64,000 bases of DNA from Mycobacterium sp. Marseille-P9652 (GCF_902652685.1 NZ_CACRUY010000001.1:186001-250000), one strand, 5' to 3'. Positions 18,715 through 27,998 are shown, counted from the stretch's first letter. Notes: generated by a model from the letters alone, not told the origin. A program made the numbers and translations.

Positions 18715-19563
18715 ATGTCCCTGAATGGCAAGACCATGTTCATCTCCGGCGCCAGCCGCGGTATCGGCCTCGCGATCGCCAAACGGGCCGCCCAGGACGG
18801 CGCCAACATCGCTCTCATTGCCAAGACCGCCGAACCGCACCCCAAGCTGCCCGGCACGGTGTACACCGCCGCCAAGGAACTCGAGGAGGCCGGCGGGCGG
18901 GCGCTGCCCATCGTCGGTGACGTCCGCGACCCCGAGTCGGTCGAGTCCGCGGTGGCCAAGACCGTCGAGCAGTTCGGCGGCATCGACATCTGCGTCAACA
19001 ACGCGTCGGCGATCAACCTCGGCTCCATCACCGAGGTGCCGATGAAGCGCTTCGACCTGATGAACGGCATCCAGGTGCGCGGCACGTACGCGGTGTCGCA
19101 GGCCTGCATCCCCCACCTGAAGGGCCGGGAGAACCCGCACATCCTCACGCTGTCGCCGCCGGTGCTGCTCGAGGGCAAGTGGCTCAAGCCGACCGCCTAC
19201 ATGATGGCCAAGTTCGGGATGACGCTGTGCGCCCTGGGCATCGCCGAGGAGATGCGGGAGGCGGGCATCGCCTCGAACACGCTGTGGCCCCGCACGATGG
19301 TGGCGACCGCCGCGGTGCAGAACCTGCTCGGCGGCGACGCGGCGATGGCGCGGTCCCGCAAGCCGGAGGTGTACTCCGACGCGGCCTACGTCATCCTCAA
19401 CAAGCCCGCCCGGGAGTACACCGGCAACATGCTGCTGTGTGAGGACGTGCTGCTCGAGTCCGGCGTCAGCGACCTGTCGGTCTACAACTGCGTGTCGGGT
19501 TCCGAACTGGGCGTGGACTTCTGGGTCGACGGCGTCAACCCGCCGGGCTACACCGGGCCCTGA
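18715..19563 (+). CDS. short-chain dehydrogenase/reductase (HSDL2-like)
   Basis: Predicted 282 residues. Rossmann motif ISGASRGIG (residues 11-19), NNAS, and the TAYMMAKFG catalytic segment with Tyr and Lys four apart. The long MVATAAVQNLLGG tail resembles the HSDL2 branch of SDRs. It is divergent from sigH and shares its intergenic region, and is followed six bases later by ybaK. Matches Rv3224 in place. The substrate is unknown. Confidence 0.87.
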   Translation: MSLNGKTMFISGASRGIGLAIAKRAAQDGANIALIAKTAEPHPKLPGTVYTAAKELEEAGGRALPIVGDVRDPESVESAVAKTVEQFGGIDICVNNASAINLGSITEVPMKRFDLMNGIQVRGTYAVSQACIPHLKGRENPHILTLSPPVLLEGKWLKPTAYMMAKFGMTLCALGIAEEMREAGIASNTLWPRTMVATAAVQNLLGGDAAMARSRKPEVYSDAAYVILNKPAREYTGNMLLCEDVLLESGVSDLSVYNCVSGSELGVDFWVDGVNPPGYTGP

Positions 19564-19569
19564 CCCCCC

Positions 19570-20055
19570 ATGCCGCGCGCCGCCACCCGCGGGCTGGCCG
19601 CGTTGGCGAAAGCCGGTGTGCCGCACGAGGTGGTCACGTTCGAGCACGATCCTTCCCACCGCTCGTTCGGTGACGAGGCGGCAGACGCCCTGACCGAACG
19701 CGGCATTGCGCGCGAACAGATCTACAAGACCCTGGTGATCACCGTGACCGGCGGACTGGCCGTGGCGATTCTTCCGGTGCCGGACCGCCTCTCGCTGAAG
19801 GCGGCCGCCGCCGCGCTGGGCGTGCCCAGGGCCGGGATGGCCGAGGCCGCCGCCGCCGAGCGGGCCACCGGCTACGTGGTCGGCGCCATATCCCCGTTCG
19901 GGCAACGCAAGCCGCTGCCGACGGTGCTCGACTCGAGCGCCCTGCGGTGGGACCGCATCTACTGCAGCGCGGGCCGGCGCGGCTGGGACGTCGCCGTCGC
20001 CCCCGGGGATCTGATCCGGTTGACCGGCGCCGTCACCGCCGACGTCTGCGCCTGA
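19570..20055 (+). CDS. ybaK: Cys-tRNA(Pro)/Cys-tRNA(Cys) deacylase YbaK/EbsC type
   Basis: Predicted 161 residues covering a full YbaK domain: YKTLVITV with the catalytic Lys, AILPVPDRLSLKAAA, GYVVGAISPFGQRK and the C-terminal WDVAVAPGDLIRLT. These enzymes hydrolyse mischarged Cys-tRNA(Pro) in trans to ProRS. In M. tuberculosis the same locus holds two short pieces (Rv3224A and Rv3224B), so this copy is the undamaged form. Six bases separate it from the SDR gene. Confidence 0.88.
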   Translation: MPRAATRGLAALAKAGVPHEVVTFEHDPSHRSFGDEAADALTERGIAREQIYKTLVITVTGGLAVAILPVPDRLSLKAAAAALGVPRAGMAEAAAAERATGYVVGAISPFGQRKPLPTVLDSSALRWDRIYCSAGRRGWDVAVAPGDLIRLTGAVTADVCA

Positions 20056-20081
20056 CGCCTGCGCCCCGAAATGTTTGCCGC

Positions 20082-20939
20082 TCAGGCCCGTTCGCCCGCC
20101 TCGCTGAGAAAGCCCTCGATGACGGGGGCGAGCTCGGGGGCGTTGTGCACGATGTCGATGTGACCGCCCGAATGCAGGTGCAGGATCGAGTGGGGCAGCA
20201 GCCTGTGCAGGATGCGCGCGTTGACCACCGGGATGATCGGGTCGTCGGTGCCCGAGACGATCAGCGTCTCCTGCCTGACGGCCGGCAGCGCGAACAGGCT
20301 GGTCCACACCGATCCGGCGAGCAGTTGGTGCAGGTAACCCATCTTCGATCCGGCGTGCAGCTGGCGCACGAACAGCTTCGCCACGTCTTCACCGTGGGCG
20401 CGGACGGTGCCACCGTAGAGATCGCCGGCGATCGAGGCGGCGTAGTTGGGATCCGAAAACCGGCGCGGCGTGACCATTTTCGACAGGATCCGCGGGCTGG
20501 CCGGCACCATCAGCACGCCGGTGCCGGTGGCCACCAGGACCATGCGCCGGCAGCGGCGCGGGTTCTGAAAGGCGAACTGCTGCGCGAGCGCCCCGCCCCA
20601 CGAGAGACCGAGGATGTCGACCACCCCGACACCGAGCTTGTTCAGCACCCGGCCCAAAACCCAGGCCAGATAGGGGAACCCGTACGGCAGCGGCGAGGTC
20701 GGCGACCCCCCGGTGCCCGGCACGTCGAACCTGATCACGGTCATCGGCAGCTGTTCGACCAGCGGATCGAGCACCTCGAGGCTGGCCCCGATGCCGTTGC
20801 ACAGCACCAGCGGCACGCCCGTGGCTTCGCGCACGTTCACCCGGATCCGCTGGCCGCCGGTGTTGACATAGCGTTCCACGCCGACCGTGCTCGGCGTCAC
20901 CACGCGCAGGCGCCTCTGCGGCGCACCCCGCTTGCTCAC
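20082..20939 (-). CDS. phaZ: medium-chain PHA depolymerase, PhaZ-like alpha/beta hydrolase
   Basis: Predicted 285 residues. NGIGASLE oxyanion region, FDVPGTGGS, nucleophile GLSWGG (Ser113), ALAQQFA, VMVPASPRIL, YGGTVR, KMGYLHQL, acid in SGTDDPIIP and His in SGGHIDI. This pattern follows closely the intracellular poly(3-hydroxyalkanoate) depolymerase of Pseudomonas phaC1ZC2 clusters (about 283 residues). It cleaves stored polyester into 3-hydroxy acids. The GTG start overlaps the phaC stop (GTGA), so the two are coupled. Confidence 0.83.
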   Translation of the reverse strand: MSKRGAPQRRLRVVTPSTVGVERYVNTGGQRIRVNVREATGVPLVLCNGIGASLEVLDPLVEQLPMTVIRFDVPGTGGSPTSPLPYGFPYLAWVLGRVLNKLGVGVVDILGLSWGGALAQQFAFQNPRRCRRMVLVATGTGVLMVPASPRILSKMVTPRRFSDPNYAASIAGDLYGGTVRAHGEDVAKLFVRQLHAGSKMGYLHQLLAGSVWTSLFALPAVRQETLIVSGTDDPIIPVVNARILHRLLPHSILHLHSGGHIDIVHNAPELAPVIEGFLSEAGERA

Positions 20940-22627
20940 TTCTCCATCACATAACTGCCGGGAGCCGGCCCGAGCGGCGGAAGACCCTCGCCCCCAAGCG
21001 CTTTGGGCGCATCGATCTCCGGGCCGCTGCGCTCGGCCAGCCAGGCCACGTAGTCCGGCCACCAGGAGTCCTTGGACTGCTGCGACGACTCGAGCCACTG
21101 CTGCGGGTCCTCGGCGTCGACGGGGCCGGTGCGGTAGGACGCCTTCGGGTTGCCGGGCAGGTTGACCAGGGCGGCGATGTGACCGCTGGTGGACAGCACG
21201 TAGCGGTTGTCCTTGCTGCCGAGGAGCCGCGCGCTGCGGTAGGTGGCCTGCCAGGGCGAGATGTGGTCGGCCACACCACCGACGACGTAGGCGTCGGCGG
21301 TGACCTTCGACAGGTCCACCGGGGTGCCGAGCATGTCGACGCCGCCGGGGGTGACGAGCGCGTTGCGCACGGCCATCAGCACCATGTCGCGGTGCAGGGC
21401 CGCCGTCATCCGGGTGGTGTCGGCGTTCCAGAACAGCACGTCGAACGGGGCCGGCTTGCGGCCCTGGACGTAGTTGTTCACCCAGTAGCGCCACACCAGG
21501 TCGGTGGGCCGCAGCCAGGCGAACATCTCTGCCATATCGCGCCCGTCGAGGTAGCCCTTGCGGCCCGACACGCGGATCGCCGCCTGGGCCGCACGGTCGC
21601 TCATCACCGCGGCCGCGAGTCCCGCCCGATTCTCGTCGAGCACGGTGACCGACAGGTTGAGACCGGCCACGCGGTCGCCGCGGCCGGTCTCCGCCAGGTG
21701 GGCCGCCGTCATCGCGGCCAGGATCCCGCCCGAGCACGTGGCCAGCAGGTGGGTGCGGTCGGTCCCGGTGATCTTCTCCACCGCGTCCATCGCCTCGATG
21801 ATCGCCGCGCCGTACGCGTCGAAACCCCAATCCCGGTGCCGCTTCTGCGGATTGCGCCAGGAGATCACGAACACCTGTTGTCCCTGCTGAACGAAGTACT
21901 CGATCATGCTGCGCCCGGGCGCGATGTCCATGATGTAGTACTTGTTGATCACCGGCGGCACCATGAGCAGCGGGACCTCGCGCACCTTGGCGGTCTGCGG
22001 GGCGTACTGGATCAGCTCGAACATCGACGTCTGCGCGACGACCGCGCCCTTGGTGACGGCCAGGTCCTCCCCCACGGCGTAGGCGTCGGGTTCGACCATC
22101 GCGGGCACCCGGGGCTTGGAAAGCATGTCGCGCGCAAAGGCTTTCAGCCCCCGCACGGCGCTGAGCCCGCCGGTGTCGATCATCGCCTTCCACCCCAGCG
22201 GGCTGACGAGCGGGTTGTTGCTGGGGGCCAGGCCCTCGACCAGGTTGTCGACGACGAACCGCATCCTCTCCTGGTCCCGCCAGTCCAGCCGGGCGTCGCC
22301 GAGCAGCCCCTCGGCGGTCTCCGCGCCGGCGAGGTAGGCCTGCATGATCCGGTGCAGCAGCGGGTTCTGCTCCCACGCCGAGTCGGCGAATCGCTTGTCA
22401 CCCCGGCCCGGCACCCGGTGCGAGGTGCCCGCCGCGACGGCGCCCAGCTCGCGCGTGAGGGCGCCGATCCGGCCGGCCACCGTGCCGGGCTGCTTGGCGA
22501 GGCTGGCCGCGAACCGGGTCCAGGTGTCGTCGGGCATCATCCGGCTGGCGAACGGCTTGGTGGCGCTCGTCAGCAGCAGGTCGAGCGGGACGGCGAGCTC
22601 GTCGGGTTTGGTGGTCTGGGTTGCCAT
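20936..22627 (-). CDS. phaC: poly(3-hydroxyalkanoate) synthase PhaC
   Basis: Predicted 563 residues, the size of class I/II synthases. An N-terminal PhaC_N domain with W-E-Q-N-P-L-L-HRIMQAY (about 85-99), VPPVINKYYIMDI, a lipase-like box ATCSGG with catalytic Cys298, Asp454 in VADHISPW and His483 in STSGH. The CSGG form resembles class II (medium-chain) enzymes. It polymerises (R)-3-hydroxyacyl-CoA at the granule surface. It overlaps phaZ by four bases and follows the acyl-CoA ligase by three. No phaA, phaB or phasin gene is next to it. Confidence 0.88.
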   Translation of the reverse strand: MATQTTKPDELAVPLDLLLTSATKPFASRMMPDDTWTRFAASLAKQPGTVAGRIGALTRELGAVAAGTSHRVPGRGDKRFADSAWEQNPLLHRIMQAYLAGAETAEGLLGDARLDWRDQERMRFVVDNLVEGLAPSNNPLVSPLGWKAMIDTGGLSAVRGLKAFARDMLSKPRVPAMVEPDAYAVGEDLAVTKGAVVAQTSMFELIQYAPQTAKVREVPLLMVPPVINKYYIMDIAPGRSMIEYFVQQGQQVFVISWRNPQKRHRDWGFDAYGAAIIEAMDAVEKITGTDRTHLLATCSGGILAAMTAAHLAETGRGDRVAGLNLSVTVLDENRAGLAAAVMSDRAAQAAIRVSGRKGYLDGRDMAEMFAWLRPTDLVWRYWVNNYVQGRKPAPFDVLFWNADTTRMTAALHRDMVLMAVRNALVTPGGVDMLGTPVDLSKVTADAYVVGGVADHISPWQATYRSARLLGSKDNRYVLSTSGHIAALVNLPGNPKASYRTGPVDAEDPQQWLESSQQSKDSWWPDYVAWLAERSGPEIDAPKALGGEGLPPLGPAPGSYVMEK

Positions 22628-22629
22628 GA

Positions 22630-24141
22630 CTATCTCGTGCTTTCAGTTGCGGGAACGGTGATGTCGCGTTTCTGGACCTTGCCGGTGGGTCCTTTGGGCA
22701 GCGCGTCGACGAGCCACACCACACGCGGGTATTTGTAGGCGGCCACGCGGGCCTTGACGTACTCGACCAGTTCGCCGGGCGTCGCGGCCGCGCCCTCCTT
22801 GAGCGCGACGGCGGCGCCGACCTCCTCGCCGAGGGAGTCGTGCGGCACGCCGACGACGGCGGCCTCGGTGATGGCGGGGTGCTCGTAGAGCACCTCCTCG
22901 ATCTCGCGGGGGTAGACGTTGTACCCGCCGCGGATGATCATGTCCTTGGTCCGGTCGACGATGTAGAAGTAGCCGTCATCGTCGATGCGCCCGACATCGC
23001 CGGTGTTCAGCCACCCGTCGGGCGTGATGGTTTCCTTGGTGGCGTCGGGAAGGTTCCAGTAGCCCTTCATCACGTTGTGACCGCGGATCTGGACCTCGCC
23101 CACCTCACCGCGTGCCACCTCGACGCCGTGGAGGTCGACCACCCGCATCTCGACGCCCTCGATCGGGGTGCCGATCGAGCCGGGCTTGCGGGGCCGGTCG
23201 GGGTGATTGAACGCCGCCGCCGGGGAGCTCTCGGAGAGCCCGTACCCCTCGAGAATGGTGCAGCCGAACGCCTTTTCGAAGTCGGTCAGGACCTGGACGG
23301 GCAGCGCGGCACCGCCGGACACACAGGTCCGGAGGCTTTGGGTCGCCCCGGGCGCAACCGCGTCGGCAACGGCCAGCAGCGCCGAATACATCGTCGGCAC
23401 CCCCTGGAACACCGTGACCCGGTCGCGCTCGATCACCTCCAATGCGGCGCGGGGGTCGAACCGGGGAACGAGCGTCAGCGTCGCGCCCGACAGCACGGAG
23501 CCGTTCAGTCCGCAGGTCAGGCCGAAGACGTGGAACAACGGCAGGCAGCCCATCACGACGTCGTCCGGCCCGGTCTGCACGAGCGTGCGGACGGCCACCT
23601 CGGCGTTGCGCCCAAGGTTGGCGTGAGTGAGCATGGCGCCCTTGGGTTTACCGGTGGTTCCCGACGTGTGCAGGATGACCGCGACGTCCTCGTCGTCGCG
23701 TTCCACCGGTGACCCCTGGGCGGGCAGCTCGGCGGTCAGCTCGGCCAAGGCGGCGTCGTCGACGAGCCAGCACTCCGCCCCGGCCTCGGCCGCCCCGGCC
23801 GTGGCCTCGTCGGCGAAGGCCGGCGTGGCGAACAGCGCCTTGGCGGCCGTGTTGGACAGGTAGTAGGCGACCTCGCGGGCCTTGAGCAACGGGTTCATCG
23901 GGACCGCGACGGCGCCGCGGTAGACGATGCCGTAGAAGGCGACGGCGAACGCGAGGGAGTTCGGCAGCATGATGCCCACCCGGTCGCCGGGTTCGATGCC
24001 GGCCCGCTCGAGCATCGTCGCGACCCGGGCCGCCGCGGCGTCGAACTCGGCGTAGGTGAGCCGTGACTCTCCGCACCGCAGGGCCACCCGCTCGGGATGA
24101 CGGTCTTTTGATGCGACCAGATTCGCGCTGAGTGCGGTCAT
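22630..24141 (-). CDS. long-chain fatty-acid--CoA ligase (FadD-type)
   Basis: Predicted 503 residues from ATG 24141 with GGAGG six bases before it. Adenylation motifs: LHTSGTTGKPKGAM (P-loop), EGYGLSESSP, NTGDVGRIDDDGYFYIVDR, RGGYNVYP and the catalytic Lys in GPTGKVQKRD near the C-terminus. It activates a fatty acid to acyl-CoA. Being the first gene of the phaC-phaZ operon, it may feed fatty acids or depolymerised 3-hydroxy acids into CoA thioesters. Confidence 0.9.
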   Translation of the reverse strand: MTALSANLVASKDRHPERVALRCGESRLTYAEFDAAAARVATMLERAGIEPGDRVGIMLPNSLAFAVAFYGIVYRGAVAVPMNPLLKAREVAYYLSNTAAKALFATPAFADEATAGAAEAGAECWLVDDAALAELTAELPAQGSPVERDDEDVAVILHTSGTTGKPKGAMLTHANLGRNAEVAVRTLVQTGPDDVVMGCLPLFHVFGLTCGLNGSVLSGATLTLVPRFDPRAALEVIERDRVTVFQGVPTMYSALLAVADAVAPGATQSLRTCVSGGAALPVQVLTDFEKAFGCTILEGYGLSESSPAAAFNHPDRPRKPGSIGTPIEGVEMRVVDLHGVEVARGEVGEVQIRGHNVMKGYWNLPDATKETITPDGWLNTGDVGRIDDDGYFYIVDRTKDMIIRGGYNVYPREIEEVLYEHPAITEAAVVGVPHDSLGEEVGAAVALKEGAAATPGELVEYVKARVAAYKYPRVVWLVDALPKGPTGKVQKRDITVPATESTR

Positions 24142-24284
24142 TGGGTGCCTCCGGGGACGGGGTTCGGTGCGTACTTCCAGCGTGATCCCGGCGACGTCGC
24201 GCCACAATGTTCGCGCAAACAACAACCGCGCCGGTTCGCTGTGACCGGTCACATTCGCCGGCGCCCGGGCATAAGGTTCGCGGT

Positions 24285-25478
24285 ATGGGCGTGGCAACGG
24301 TCGACCCGCACGTAGTCGAGCTCAGCAGGCTGATGCTGGCCCGCGCCCCCGCGCTGGGCACGGCGATGGCCGACGTGCTCTGCCGCGACATCGAGGCCTA
24401 CCGTGACGACACCGTCGTCACCAGGGACCAGGTCGCCGAAAGCTGTGTGGCCAACGTGGCGTACATCTTTCACTCGCTGAGCGGCGACACCGAGGTGGAC
24501 GTGTCGCCCGCCGAGCGCACGGGCACCGAGCGCGCACTGGCCGGGGTGCCCCTCCCCGCGGTGATGACCGCGTACCGCATCGGCTTCCGCTTCATGTGGG
24601 AGGAGACCCTGGCCGTCGCCCGGGCCGCGGCGATTCCCACCGACGCGATCCTGGACGCCACCGCACGCATCTTCTTCGCCCAGGAGACCTTCACCCAGGC
24701 GATGGCCACCGCCTATCGCCAGCAGGTCACGGCGCAACTCCTCGAGCGCGAGGAGGAGCGATCGGCATTGGTCGAAGCGCTGCTCTCCCGGCGCGTGACC
24801 GACAAGCAAAGCCTCTGGGAGGCGGCCGATCTGCTGCGGCTGCCGACTTCCGGTCCCTACGTGGTGGTAGCGGCGGAGCTGCCCGCCATCGGCCGCCTGG
24901 GGTTGCCGAACATCGAGAACAAGCTGTCCGCCAAGGACATTCGCTCGGCGTGGCGGCTCCTGCCGGACCTGCAGGTCGGAATCGTCGCGCTGAGGGGTCG
25001 GCGGACCCACGACCTCATGAACACCCTCGTCGGCGTGCTGGCGCAGGCCGCGACCGCGCGGGTCGGCATCAGTCCACCGTTCCGGGACCTCGCCGACACC
25101 AGCGACGCATTGCGGTTCGCCCGGGTGGCGGTCACCGGCAAGCAGTCCGGGGAATCGCTGGTTTCGGTGTTCGATGACACGCCGCTGGCCGTCGCGGCGG
25201 TCAGCGCGCCCGAGGCGATGACCAAGATCAGGTCGCGGCTGCTGCGCCGGCTGGACGAGCTGGCGGGCGAGGAGCGCGGGGTCCTGCTCACCACCTTTCA
25301 GGCCTGGCTGGACGCGGGCGGCTCCGCCAACGACGCCGCGGCGACGGTCTTCTGCCATCCCAACACCGTGCGGCACCGGCTGCGCCGTATCGAGGAACTG
25401 ACCGGCCGGTCCCTCTCGCGGCCAAGGGATCTCGCCGAGCTGTGCCTGGCGTTCGAGGCGGAGCGGCGGCTGCCCTAG
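24285..25478 (+). CDS. PucR/CdaR-family transcriptional regulator
   Basis: Predicted 397 residues from ATG 24285. The N-terminal half is helical (RsbRD-like sensory type), the middle resembles the degenerate GGDEF-like module of PucR proteins, and the C-terminal HTH_30 reads WLDAGGSANDAAATVFCHPN then TVRHRLRRIEELTG. It is divergent from the acyl-CoA ligase-phaC-phaZ operon across 143 bases, the usual arrangement for a local regulator, so control of the PHA operon is a reasonable inference. Confidence 0.85.
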   Translation: MGVATVDPHVVELSRLMLARAPALGTAMADVLCRDIEAYRDDTVVTRDQVAESCVANVAYIFHSLSGDTEVDVSPAERTGTERALAGVPLPAVMTAYRIGFRFMWEETLAVARAAAIPTDAILDATARIFFAQETFTQAMATAYRQQVTAQLLEREEERSALVEALLSRRVTDKQSLWEAADLLRLPTSGPYVVVAAELPAIGRLGLPNIENKLSAKDIRSAWRLLPDLQVGIVALRGRRTHDLMNTLVGVLAQAATARVGISPPFRDLADTSDALRFARVAVTGKQSGESLVSVFDDTPLAVAAVSAPEAMTKIRSRLLRRLDELAGEERGVLLTTFQAWLDAGGSANDAAATVFCHPNTVRHRLRRIEELTGRSLSRPRDLAELCLAFEAERRLP

Positions 25479-25576
25479 CGGTGACCGCAAGCGCGGCCGC
25501 GGGGATCGCGAGGTCGGCGAAGCCGGCCGAAGCGGGTCCCCGCCGAAGGCGGGTCAGCGCTAGGGCTAGGGCTGGG

Positions 25577-26179
25577 TTACGCGGCCGGCCGCGCCAGCGT
25601 GTCCGCGACGTGCTTGGCCCGGCTGCGAACCTGGAACGCGTTGATGATGTCGACGAGGCCGATGGCGATCAACCAGCAGCCCGCGACCAGCGTCAGGATC
25701 GCGATCGAGTCCAGCGGCGAGACGATCATGACGGCCCCGCCGACCACGATGATCAGGCCGGACAACACCTGCCACCCGCGTCCCGGCACGTGGTCGAGCG
25801 CCAACGCCGCGGCGAGGATCGTCATCCCGCGGAACAACCAGCTGACGCCGATCCAGATCGCCAAAAGCGTGACGGCCTCGAATTTGTCGCGGAAGCAGAA
25901 AAAGCCCAGCACGACCGACACCACGCCGGTGATGAACGTGAGAACTCTCATGGCCGCGCCAGCGTGCGTGCCGAAGGACGCGAATACGTAGCCGATTCCG
26001 GAAACCACCAGGTAGATGCCGAACAGGACACCCGCGACGAACAGTGTCTTGCCCGGCCAGGCCAGCACGATGACACCCAGTGCCACCGCCAGCACGCCAA
26101 TGAGCAGAAGCAGCTGCCAAGCGCTGCGAGCCAGCTGTTGCAATGGACCTTCGAAAACGGTCCGGTCGGTAGTTGTCAT
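25577..26179 (-). CDS. HdeD-family DUF308 membrane protein
   Basis: Predicted 200 residues with six hydrophobic helices arranged as DUF308 pairs (LLLLIGVLAVALGVIVLAW, LFVAGVLFGIYLVVSGIGYV, VLTFITGVVSVVLGFFCF and so on). HdeD-type proteins are linked to acid resistance in E. coli; role in mycobacteria unknown. Start at ATG 26179 (MTTTDRT); the frame stays open 24 codons further but into lower-GC, intergenic-looking DNA. Confidence 0.83.
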   Translation of the reverse strand: MTTTDRTVFEGPLQQLARSAWQLLLLIGVLAVALGVIVLAWPGKTLFVAGVLFGIYLVVSGIGYVFASFGTHAGAAMRVLTFITGVVSVVLGFFCFRDKFEAVTLLAIWIGVSWLFRGMTILAAALALDHVPGRGWQVLSGLIIVVGGAVMIVSPLDSIAILTLVAGCWLIAIGLVDIINAFQVRSRAKHVADTLARPAA

Positions 26180-26358
26180 GACAATATGATTGGCCTTTGT
26201 CGCCGCAAAGAAAATGGCTTTAGCGACACAATTCGGTATACGCAAACCCAATGGCGAACCATTTTCCCGCCCGGTCCGTCGTCGCCGCCGGGACCTGCCG
26301 ACGCTCGTGCTCGGTGACTGACGCGAATCCCGCTGTCGGTCGTCGATAGGTTTGACCG

Positions 26359-27123
26359 ATGGCCGAACGCGTCACGTTCCGGAGCTGCACGGGTCCCGAC
26401 CTTGCCGGGGTTCTCGACGTCCCCGAGGGGCCGGCGCGCGGCTGGGGCGTTTTCGCGCACGGCTTCACCCTCGGCAAGGACTCGCCCGCGGCGGCACGGA
26501 TCTGCAAGCAGCTGGCGTCGGACGGCATCGGCATGCTGCGCTTCGACGCGCTCGGTCTCGGCGGGTCCGACGGCGACTGGGGCGACGGTTCGTTCACCGT
26601 CAAGGTCGACGACATCGTCAGGGCAGGCGAGTTCATGGCCGAACGCGGGACGCCCGCCGACATCCTGGTCGGGCACTCGTGGGGCGGCGCGGCCGTGCTC
26701 GCGGCGGCGGGACGGGTGCCCGGCGTGCGGTCGGTGGTCACCGTGGCGGCCCCCGTCGACCCGCGGCACGTCGAAAAGCATTACGACGCAGTGGTCGACC
26801 GCGCGCTGTCCGAGGGCGAGGCCGAGTGGATGGTCGGCGGGCGCACCCTCACGCTCAAGCGGGCGTTCGTCGAGGACGTCCGCCGGGCTCACCTGAAGGC
26901 CAGAATCAAGGACCTGCGGCTGCCGCTGCTCATCCTGCACTCGCCCACCGACAACACCGTCGGCATCGAGAACGCGAGCGAGATCTTCCGCCTGGCCCGC
27001 CACCCTCGCAGCTTCGTCTCCCTCGAAGGCTCCGACCACCTGCTCACGGCCCGCGGCCAGGCCCGCCGGGCGGGCCGGATCATCGGCGCCTGGGCCGACG
27101 CCTACCTCGAGGACGGCGGCTAA
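26359..27123 (+). CDS. alpha/beta hydrolase
   Basis: Predicted 254 residues: AHGFTLGKDSPA oxyanion region, FDALGLGGSDG, nucleophile elbow VGHSWGG (Ser near 106), acid loop LHSPTDNTVG and His in EGSDHLL. It resembles the dienelactone-hydrolase-like hydrolases that are fused to OsmC domains in other bacteria, but no OsmC part is present here. Substrate unknown. It overlaps the next gene tail to tail by four bases. Confidence 0.83.
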   Translation: MAERVTFRSCTGPDLAGVLDVPEGPARGWGVFAHGFTLGKDSPAAARICKQLASDGIGMLRFDALGLGGSDGDWGDGSFTVKVDDIVRAGEFMAERGTPADILVGHSWGGAAVLAAAGRVPGVRSVVTVAAPVDPRHVEKHYDAVVDRALSEGEAEWMVGGRTLTLKRAFVEDVRRAHLKARIKDLRLPLLILHSPTDNTVGIENASEIFRLARHPRSFVSLEGSDHLLTARGQARRAGRIIGAWADAYLEDGG

Positions 27124-27998
27124 ACGCCCCTCTGGTACGTATAGAAACCCTCGCCGGTTTTGATGCCGAGTTTGCCCGCGTCGACATAGGACTGCAGCAA
27201 CTCCCGCACGTGCCCGGGGAGGTGCGGGAACTCCTGGGCATAGTGGTTCTCGATGTCGAGCACGACGTCCAGGCCCACCGCGTCCATCATCTGGAACGGG
27301 CCGGCGGCCACCCCGAGGTTCACCTTGAACATGCCGTCGACGTCCTCGGGCCGGGCCACCCCCTCGGCGACCACCGCCAGCGACTCCCGTTTGATGGCCG
27401 CCCAGATGCGGTTGAAGATGAAGCCGGTCGACTCCCGGCGCGCCTCGAACGGGTGGACGCCGAACTCCGGCAGGACGGCCAGCAGCGTGGCGAGCAGCCC
27501 GCGGTCGGTCTCCCCGTCCGACATCAGGTCGACGCCGTTGACGTCGGGCGGCATGTAGAAGTGCATGTTGCACAGACGCGTCCTGTCGCGCACGCCTGCG
27601 GCCATCAGGCGCGACGGGTACGACGACGAGTTCGTGGCGAAGATGGTGTCCGCGGGTGCCGCCCGGTCGATCCGCTCCCACAGCGGGATCTTGATGTCCA
27701 GCCTCTCCGGAACGGATTCGACGGCGAGCCACGCGCCGTCCAGCGCCTCGTCGAGCGAACTGGTGCCCGACACTTCGCCGACGTCGCCGAACCCCCTGCG
27801 CTGCACCACGTTCGGAAGCGTGTCCGTCACATACCGGGTCGCCTCGTCGAGTTGTTCGGCACGCCGGGCATAGATCCGAACCCGGCCGCCGCGGCTGGCG
27901 AACATGACCGCGATGCGGCGCCCCAGCGTGCCCGCCCCGATCACGGTTACGGGGCGGTCACGGATGTCGTCGAAAGTGTGGGAATACGAGTCGGTCAC
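27120..27998 (-). CDS. 3-hydroxyacyl-CoA dehydrogenase (NAD-binding)
   Basis: Predicted 292 residues from GTG 27998. NAD fold IGAGTLGRR at 20-28, LAVESVPERLDIK (motif around the substrate channel), ATNSSSYPSRL with the conserved Asn-Ser-Ser, and a C-terminal helical domain ending GIKTGEGFYTY, typical for 3-hydroxyacyl-CoA/3-hydroxybutyryl-CoA dehydrogenases. It could supply or oxidise 3-hydroxyacyl-CoA near the PHA cluster, though these enzymes act on the S-isomer while PHA uses the R-isomer. Confidence 0.88.
   Translation of the reverse strand: MTDSYSHTFDDIRDRPVTVIGAGTLGRRIAVMFASRGGRVRIYARRAEQLDEATRYVTDTLPNVVQRRGFGDVGEVSGTSSLDEALDGAWLAVESVPERLDIKIPLWERIDRAAPADTIFATNSSSYPSRLMAAGVRDRTRLCNMHFYMPPDVNGVDLMSDGETDRGLLATLLAVLPEFGVHPFEARRESTGFIFNRIWAAIKRESLAVVAEGVARPEDVDGMFKVNLGVAAGPFQMMDAVGLDVVLDIENHYAQEFPHLPGHVRELLQSYVDAGKLGIKTGEGFYTYQRGV

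Noticed and set aside
20082-22376. A 764-codon minus-strand frame running from phaC into phaZ
   Set aside because: Its upper part is phaC read in another frame (Arg/Ala/Gly-rich). Only the lower part, from the GTG at 20939, is the real phaZ.
25555-25576. CTAGGGCTAGGGCTGGG short repeat after the PucR gene
   Set aside because: Two and a half hexamers only; too short to call an element.
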